Below, one piece after another: positions 59,682 through 64,000 of a stretch of DNA of 64,000 nt (positions within the stretch are counted from its first letter, which is position 1; each line of letters opens with the position of its first letter). The stretch comes from Hyphomonadaceae bacterium UKL13-1. GTDB taxonomy: Bacteria; Pseudomonadota; Alphaproteobacteria; Caulobacterales; Aquidulcibacteraceae. The translations under genes were made by a program, and so were the position numbers. The DNA is taken from the NCBI GenBank assembly GCA_001602435.1, contig CP012156.1, positions 310,001-374,000 on the forward strand, in the 5' to 3' direction. The notes under the pieces are model-generated. The model saw nothing but the letters and a program-made list of their open reading frames with translations, searched no databases and had not been told where the DNA came from.

Positions 59682-61880
59682 TCAAAACGCCTTCGTCAGC
59701 CCAAACTGCACCTGCCGAGGTGCGCCAGGCAAAATGCCGCGGGAGCGGTCGACGATGGTGCGGGCGTCACCGGCATTTTTGACGGCGATATAGGCACCCA
59801 AGGGCCAGCTTTCGGGGTGGATGTTCAGCGTTAGGTTCCAGATGTCGGCAGCCTTGATCAAGCCGCGTTGCCCGTCCGCCGTTGGGGCGACCGTGTTGAG
59901 GTCGTCGGTGAACATGTCGTCGGTGCGGACATATTCAACTTGAAACTCACCCATCGTGCCAAGCTGATAGCCGATAGCGGCATTGATCAGCCATTCGGGC
60001 GCATAGGGTAGGCGGTTGCCGGTCACCGACCGCGTTGTGTTGCCCGACACACCTGAAAAGCGTGTGCTGACATAGCTGGCATCGGCCACATGGGTCAGGG
60101 CGGCGCGGAAGAACAGGTCATTGCCGCTCGTCATCAAGCCCATATCGGCGAGAGAGCCACGCAGCGAGGCCTCAAAGCCTTGGTGCAGGGTTTCGCCAGC
60201 GCTCGTCAGCGTGGCACCAGCCCCGCCAGCGACAGAGCTCGGCACGATCTGATTGTCAAAGTCCATGCGGAACCAGGTGAGATCTACGGCCACACCTTTG
60301 GTGAGGTCGCCACGCAGGCCCGCTTCCCAATTGGTGCTGGTCTCAGGGCCGAGATTGACCGAAGACCCCGTCGTATTGTTGATGGCATCCTCCACGCGCG
60401 GCGGCGAAAAGCCCTTATGCACGCCAATATAGGCGGCAAATCTGGGGTTAATCTTGTAGGAGACGCCAAGACCTGGAATCCATTCCTGCAATTGATCTTC
60501 GCCGCGCACGGGGCTGGCTGGGTTCAGGCGGTTCACGCGCTGAAAATCAATATGCTCATAGCGCACGCCCGGGGAAATCGTCCAAGCCCCGATACTGGCC
60601 TTGGTGGTGGCAAAACCCGACCAAGCCTGCAGATAGCGCAAATTGTTTTCGCGCACGCCTGCATTCACGCTGATACCCGGCGTGCGGCCCGTTGGGGTGT
60701 CGGAGTTGATTTGCAAACGGTTTTGCCGCTCATCGCTATAGCGGACGCCATATTCGCTCTCAAACCGCACGCTGCCGATCTCGCCGCTATGGCTCAAGCG
60801 GCTTTCAAGGCCATAAGTATGATATTCGCGCAGGCGGCCTTCATTGCCACAGGTGGTCAAAAGGTTGGCCATGCTGGCGCAAGTCGGGTCCGACGCATCA
60901 TTGGGGCGCTGGGCCGAGTTGGACGATTGCCGCCACCAGTCGCGATTAAACCACGAATAAGAGGCCGAAGTCTTCAAAGTGGTCGTATCATTGATCTCCC
61001 ATGCCCACAGCATAGAAGCCCCCACGCGGACGGCTTTGAACCCGTCATTCACAAAGGCATTCTGGCGGCGATTGGCCAGATATTCGGCTTGGGTCAGGCC
61101 CGAATAGGTGACTTGGCTGTCTTCACCATAGCGGCTGACGCGCAGGGTCAAATCATGATGCTCGCCCAAGCTTTTTTCGAGCTTGAGATAGAGGTCGTTG
61201 ATTTTGAGCGATTGATTGTCGCGCACACCATCAGATTGGGTCGCGTTCGCGTGGACGAGCGCGCGCATGCCCGCGATGGGACCGCCGAGATTGAGGTCTG
61301 CTTCCAGATAACCATCCGAGCCCGCCGCCCATGTGGCTTGGCCTTCAAAGGCCTCGGGCGCTGGTGGGGTTACATAATTGATGACGCCGCCAACCGTGTT
61401 CGGGCCAAAGCGGATTTGGCTGGCACCTTTGAGGATTTCAATCCGGCTATAGCGGCGGATTGGCGGGTGATAATAAGTGGCATTGTCGCCATAAGGCGCG
61501 AAGCTCAAGGGCAGGCCGTCTTCCAAGAGGAGGACTTTGCTCGAGCGCGTCGGTGAGAGGCCGCGAATACCAATATTGGGGCGCAGGCCCATGCCTTCCT
61601 CGTCGCGGGCAAAAACGCCCGGCACTTGGCGTAGCGCTTCATTGACGGACAAGACGCGTGCGCGCACCAGATCGGCCTGCTCAATCGTGGCACCAGAGCC
61701 TGGAATGGTCCGCAGACCATCTTTTTGGCCAATGACGATAATGGTCTCGACGGGGGCTGCCGCTTCGGCACTTGCCAAATTTGGGGCCAAGCATGGGGCC
61801 AAAAGGGCAAGGCCCCCAGCACACAGAGCGCTCGTGAGTGAGGGGAGGGGACGGTTCGGCTTGTTTATAGTGATACTCAT
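59682..61880 (-). CDS. TonB-dependent siderophore/iron receptor, FecA-like
   Basis: A 732-residue outer-membrane receptor. The signal peptide (ALCAGGLALLAPCLAPNLAS) is followed by a TonB box ETIIVIGQ, then a plug domain reading LSVNEALRQVPGVFARDEEG and PNIGIRGLSPTRSSKVLLLE. The IEILKGASQIRFGPNTVGGV signature marks the end of the plug. The barrel ends with Phe (QVQFGLTKAF). The plug is that of FecA-type ferric citrate receptors, so iron uptake is likely. I chose the ATG at 61880; ATGs at 61892 and 61916 are in frame. A Fur-type palindrome just upstream supports iron control. No fecR or sigma gene lies next to it, and its N-terminus lacks the FecA signalling domain. Confidence 0.92.
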   Translation of the reverse strand: MSITINKPNRPLPSLTSALCAGGLALLAPCLAPNLASAEAAAPVETIIVIGQKDGLRTIPGSGATIEQADLVRARVLSVNEALRQVPGVFARDEEGMGLRPNIGIRGLSPTRSSKVLLLEDGLPLSFAPYGDNATYYHPPIRRYSRIEILKGASQIRFGPNTVGGVINYVTPPAPEAFEGQATWAAGSDGYLEADLNLGGPIAGMRALVHANATQSDGVRDNQSLKINDLYLKLEKSLGEHHDLTLRVSRYGEDSQVTYSGLTQAEYLANRRQNAFVNDGFKAVRVGASMLWAWEINDTTTLKTSASYSWFNRDWWRQSSNSAQRPNDASDPTCASMANLLTTCGNEGRLREYHTYGLESRLSHSGEIGSVRFESEYGVRYSDERQNRLQINSDTPTGRTPGISVNAGVRENNLRYLQAWSGFATTKASIGAWTISPGVRYEHIDFQRVNRLNPASPVRGEDQLQEWIPGLGVSYKINPRFAAYIGVHKGFSPPRVEDAINNTTGSSVNLGPETSTNWEAGLRGDLTKGVAVDLTWFRMDFDNQIVPSSVAGGAGATLTSAGETLHQGFEASLRGSLADMGLMTSGNDLFFRAALTHVADASYVSTRFSGVSGNTTRSVTGNRLPYAPEWLINAAIGYQLGTMGEFQVEYVRTDDMFTDDLNTVAPTADGQRGLIKAADIWNLTLNIHPESWPLGAYIAVKNAGDARTIVDRSRGILPGAPRQVQFGLTKAF

Positions 61881-61893
61881 TCTTAGTTTCATA

Positions 61894-61910
61894 TTGCGAA
61901 TGATTTGCAA
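61894..61910 (-). promoter_or_regulatory. Fur-type box at the FecA-like receptor promoter
   Basis: TTGCGAATGATTTGCAA is a 17-base palindrome with one mismatch, of the TTGCAAAT-type seen in alphaproteobacterial Fur sites. A possible -10 (CAATAT, 61897-61892 on the minus strand) overlaps it, so binding would block transcription. Confidence 0.65.
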
Positions 61911-62056
61911 AAACAACTAGGCCAAATCGTAAATTACAGTCATCGCTGGCTTTTTCAGGGTTTCCTCTCTATGAACAGAGGCAGATTAGGGGGGTGACAA
62001 GTGCCCTTTGATCCCACATTTAAAGGTGAGCGGGCCGCGTTCGGACCTTTGCCGCA

Positions 62057-63556
62057 TTGGTCACAGGAAGCTTTTTTGAAAATGAGCGTGCGACACAAGT
62101 GACCCTAAACGTGCCATCCGAAGGCCTTGAGGCGACTAATACTGCGGCGGCTGAGTTTAAGCCCAATGATGGCTTAACCGCGCGCCTTTTGACGATTGGC
62201 GCAGGCTTTATTTTGTTGACTGAATCCTTGTTCTTCCTGCCGACGATGGCGAGCCTGCGCGACGAATGGATCATCAATCGTTTGAACACAGCCGAGATCG
62301 TCGCTTTGGCCGTCACCGCGCCGGACTCCTATGGCTTGATGGGGGGACGCACGTCTGAATTGGTGCGCGCGGCAGAGATTCAGTCGGTGACTATTCTACA
62401 AAATGATGCACGCTTGGATGTGCTGGGCGGGACCCCAAAGGGCACGATCATCGACATTAATCCTGAAGCCCAGACCATTGGTCGTTCGCTTTCGGGCGTG
62501 TTGGAAGCCTATGCCGCACCTAAGGGCCGATACCTCCGCATTGTCGGTCGGCCTCAGACCAATGCTGCGATCAAGCTTGAAGTGATCGTGGCAGAAGCGC
62601 CGTTGAAAGACTCGCTGATGCGGTCGACTTGGCAGGTTTTGCTCTCGTCCTTGGCTTTGTCTTTGACCATTGGGGCGTTGATTTATGCGGCATTGGCTGA
62701 TGGCTTCGTGCGGCCGATGCGGCGCCTAACCCGGGCGATTACCCGCTTCAGCACCGCACCAACCGACGCCAGCCGGGCGCTCGTGCCTTCCGGCCGGGCC
62801 GATGAGATTGGCCAAGCGGAGGTCGCCTTTTCCGCCATGCAGGACACGGTGCGACAGGCCTTCATTCAGAAGGATCGCTTGGCGCAATTGGGCCTTGCGG
62901 TCTCAAAAATTTCCCACGATCTGCGCCATTCACTGGGTGCTGCCCAATTAGTGAGTGAGCGTTTGGCGTCGGTGGATGATCCGGTGGTGCGGGCAACCGC
63001 CCCACGACTTGAGCGCGCGCTTCAGCGGGCGGTGAATTTGGCGCAGTCCACTTTGGCCTTTGGCAAAGCCCAAGAGCGCCCGCCGGAGCGGGAGCTCCTC
63101 TATCTGTCCGATGCATTGGATGACGCGGCCGAGGAAGCCTTGGCAGGCCTGACCGTGCCTTGGCAGCATGAGGTTCCAAACGACCTTGAAATCGAGATGG
63201 ATGGCGAGCATTTGCACCGCATCCTGACCAATCTGATCCGCAATGCCGCCCAAGCCATCGCCCAATCGGGTAAGCCCGGCACGATCCGCGCTTATGCAGC
63301 GGCGGAAGGTGAGCGCATTGACCTGCATGTGGTCGATACGGGGCCTGGCCTTCCCAAGCGCGTGCAGGACAATTTGTTTATGCCATTTGCTGGCAGCGGC
63401 CTGACAGGGGGTACAGGCCTTGGCCTCGCCATCGCGCGCGAACTCGCCCGCTTGAACGGCGGGGACATCGTCTTGGTCTCAACCTGCCAATCAGGTACGG
63501 ACTTTGTCGTGCATCTATTGGCCCAAACGGACGATGCAGCCGATGGTGACGCTTAG
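62057..63556 (+). CDS. Orphan sensor histidine kinase
   Basis: A membrane kinase of up to 499 residues. One membrane helix near 45-65 and a second near 190-210 bracket a periplasmic sensor region of about 120 residues. A HAMP-like linker (ADGFVRPMRRLTRAITRFS) follows. The H-box is KISHDLRHSLGAAQ with the phospho-accepting His; the ATPase domain has LTNLIRNAAQAIA (N-box), VVDTGPGLP (G1) and GTGLGLAIA (G2). No response regulator gene is adjacent. The start is uncertain: TTG at 62057 or GTG at 62099. The 3' end overlaps the convergent permease stop by 4 bases. Confidence 0.9.
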   Translation: MVTGSFFENERATQVTLNVPSEGLEATNTAAAEFKPNDGLTARLLTIGAGFILLTESLFFLPTMASLRDEWIINRLNTAEIVALAVTAPDSYGLMGGRTSELVRAAEIQSVTILQNDARLDVLGGTPKGTIIDINPEAQTIGRSLSGVLEAYAAPKGRYLRIVGRPQTNAAIKLEVIVAEAPLKDSLMRSTWQVLLSSLALSLTIGALIYAALADGFVRPMRRLTRAITRFSTAPTDASRALVPSGRADEIGQAEVAFSAMQDTVRQAFIQKDRLAQLGLAVSKISHDLRHSLGAAQLVSERLASVDDPVVRATAPRLERALQRAVNLAQSTLAFGKAQERPPERELLYLSDALDDAAEEALAGLTVPWQHEVPNDLEIEMDGEHLHRILTNLIRNAAQAIAQSGKPGTIRAYAAAEGERIDLHVVDTGPGLPKRVQDNLFMPFAGSGLTGGTGLGLAIARELARLNGGDIVLVSTCQSGTDFVVHLLAQTDDAADGDA

Positions 63557-64000
63557 GCTTTAGCCGCCTCAGCCTCTTCCCGCTTTTCACGTTCCAGAAT
63601 TTCGCGAGCCGGGCCGCGCGAAATGGCGAGAGCCATGATGATGCCAAAAATCCCGATCAAGGACGTGTAGAAGAAGAAAGCGGTGTAGCCAGCGGCCAAG
63701 GCTTGACCCGATACGCCCAGCTTTGCGCCGCCTGCTGCAAAGGCTTCGGGCGGCAAGTGGTTGAACCACGGCTTCATGGCGGCCAGCCAACCCGTCTCAG
63801 ACGCCTTGGCAGCGCCTTCCACGACGCGCCCTGACAGGGCGGTGATGATCTTGCCGGGGAGAGCATAGAGCGACGAAAACACCGCATATTGGGTGGCGGT
63901 AAAGCCCTCTTTCGTCAGCATGGACATATACATGATCAGGCACGTCCCCGCGAACATGCCCGACAAATTGTCGATGCCAATCGCGACATAAAGCGCTGGC
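63553..64000 (-). CDS. MFS permease, AmpG-like, 3' part only
   Basis: The frame is open to the window edge. The visible part reads IGIDNLSGMFAGTCLIMYMS and then FTATQYAVFSSLYALPGKI, which resembles the second half of AmpG muropeptide permeases. A hydrophobic helix follows (YTAFFFYTSLIGIFGIIMAL), and a charged cytoplasmic tail ends the protein. AmpG brings cell-wall turnover products into the cytoplasm for recycling; the assignment rests on this part alone. Confidence 0.8.
   Translation of the reverse strand, partial: PALYVAIGIDNLSGMFAGTCLIMYMSMLTKEGFTATQYAVFSSLYALPGKIITALSGRVVEGAAKASETGWLAAMKPWFNHLPPEAFAAGGAKLGVSGQALAAGYTAFFFYTSLIGIFGIIMALAISRGPAREILEREKREEAEAAKA

Noticed and set aside
59483..59782. 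A 99-residue open frame across the 23-bp inverted repeat
   Set aside because: It consists largely of the repeat and the antisense end of the receptor gene; no conserved protein features.
60090..61556. A 488-residue open frame antisense to the FecA-like receptor
   Set aside because: It mirrors the receptor's codon bias, has no recognisable family pattern and no ribosome site; the receptor strand has clear domain order.

Overview
The window is chromosomal DNA from an alphaproteobacterium, most likely of the Caulobacterales/Hyphomonadaceae type. The grounds are the rsfS-rlmH-envC-ctpA gene order, a very large Caulobacter-type TonB-dependent receptor, an ECF sigma/ChrR pair, moderately GC-rich DNA and tight packing with many ATGA, GTGA and TTGA start/stop overlaps. 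I saw no tRNA, rRNA, transposase, prophage or CRISPR array. The taxonomic placement is an inference from gene content.

Region 1 (1-33.8 kb) is mostly housekeeping. It holds a partial GST-family gene, an arylsulfatase plus epoxide hydrolase pair, accA, a VWA-domain lipoprotein followed by a clear terminator, and an orphan peptide-binding lipoprotein. A DUF547 / TVP38-family / pyridine-nucleotide-disulfide oxidoreductase operon follows, then purQ, DUF952-pyrD-histone-deacetylase-like genes, an aldehyde dehydrogenase, a HerA-like ATPase, an SLC13 permease and pgi. Next come a polysaccharide deacetylase, a HAD-IIIC (FkbH-like) gene that appears split by a one-base frameshift, rsfS-rlmH-envC-ctpA-M48 peptidase, a YbbP/YbbA-like ABC exporter divergent from a TesA-like esterase, an aldo/keto reductase and thpR. 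Four perfect 52-bp tandem repeats fill the gap that follows.

Region 2 (33.9-56.1 kb) is a dedicated pectin/galacturonate utilisation locus. A leftward operon encodes an outer-membrane TonB-dependent receptor, a GH43 glycosidase, uronate isomerase (uxaC), a mannitol-dehydrogenase-family uronate reductase (uxuB/uxaB type) and altronate dehydratase (uxaA). A LacI regulator sits beside it. A rightward operon encodes kduI, kduD, kdgK, a type-B carboxylesterase and a family-1 pectate lyase. A second leftward operon encodes a fumarylacetoacetase-fold hydratase and a TRAP transporter (DctP, Q, M). A second pectate lyase and a secreted alpha/beta hydrolase complete the set. Palindromes with an ACCGGT core lie inside the promoters of all three transcription units and are probably the operators of the adjacent LacI protein. 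The inferred flow is extracellular lyase cleavage and de-esterification, receptor uptake, TRAP import, then conversion through KduI/KduD or UxaC/reductase/UxaA to 2-keto-3-deoxygluconate and phosphorylation by KdgK. The KDPG aldolase, an unsaturated-uronyl hydrolase, KdgF and a polygalacturonase are not in the window.

Region 3 (56.1-64 kb) holds an ECF sigma factor and a ChrR-like cupin anti-sigma factor that lacks the usual N-terminal zinc ligands. It continues with fabI preceded by a perfect operator-like palindrome, and a small orphan membrane-anchored protein flanked by two related repeat elements and strong hairpins. A FecA-like receptor with a Fur-type box, an orphan sensor histidine kinase and the end of an AmpG-like permease close the window.
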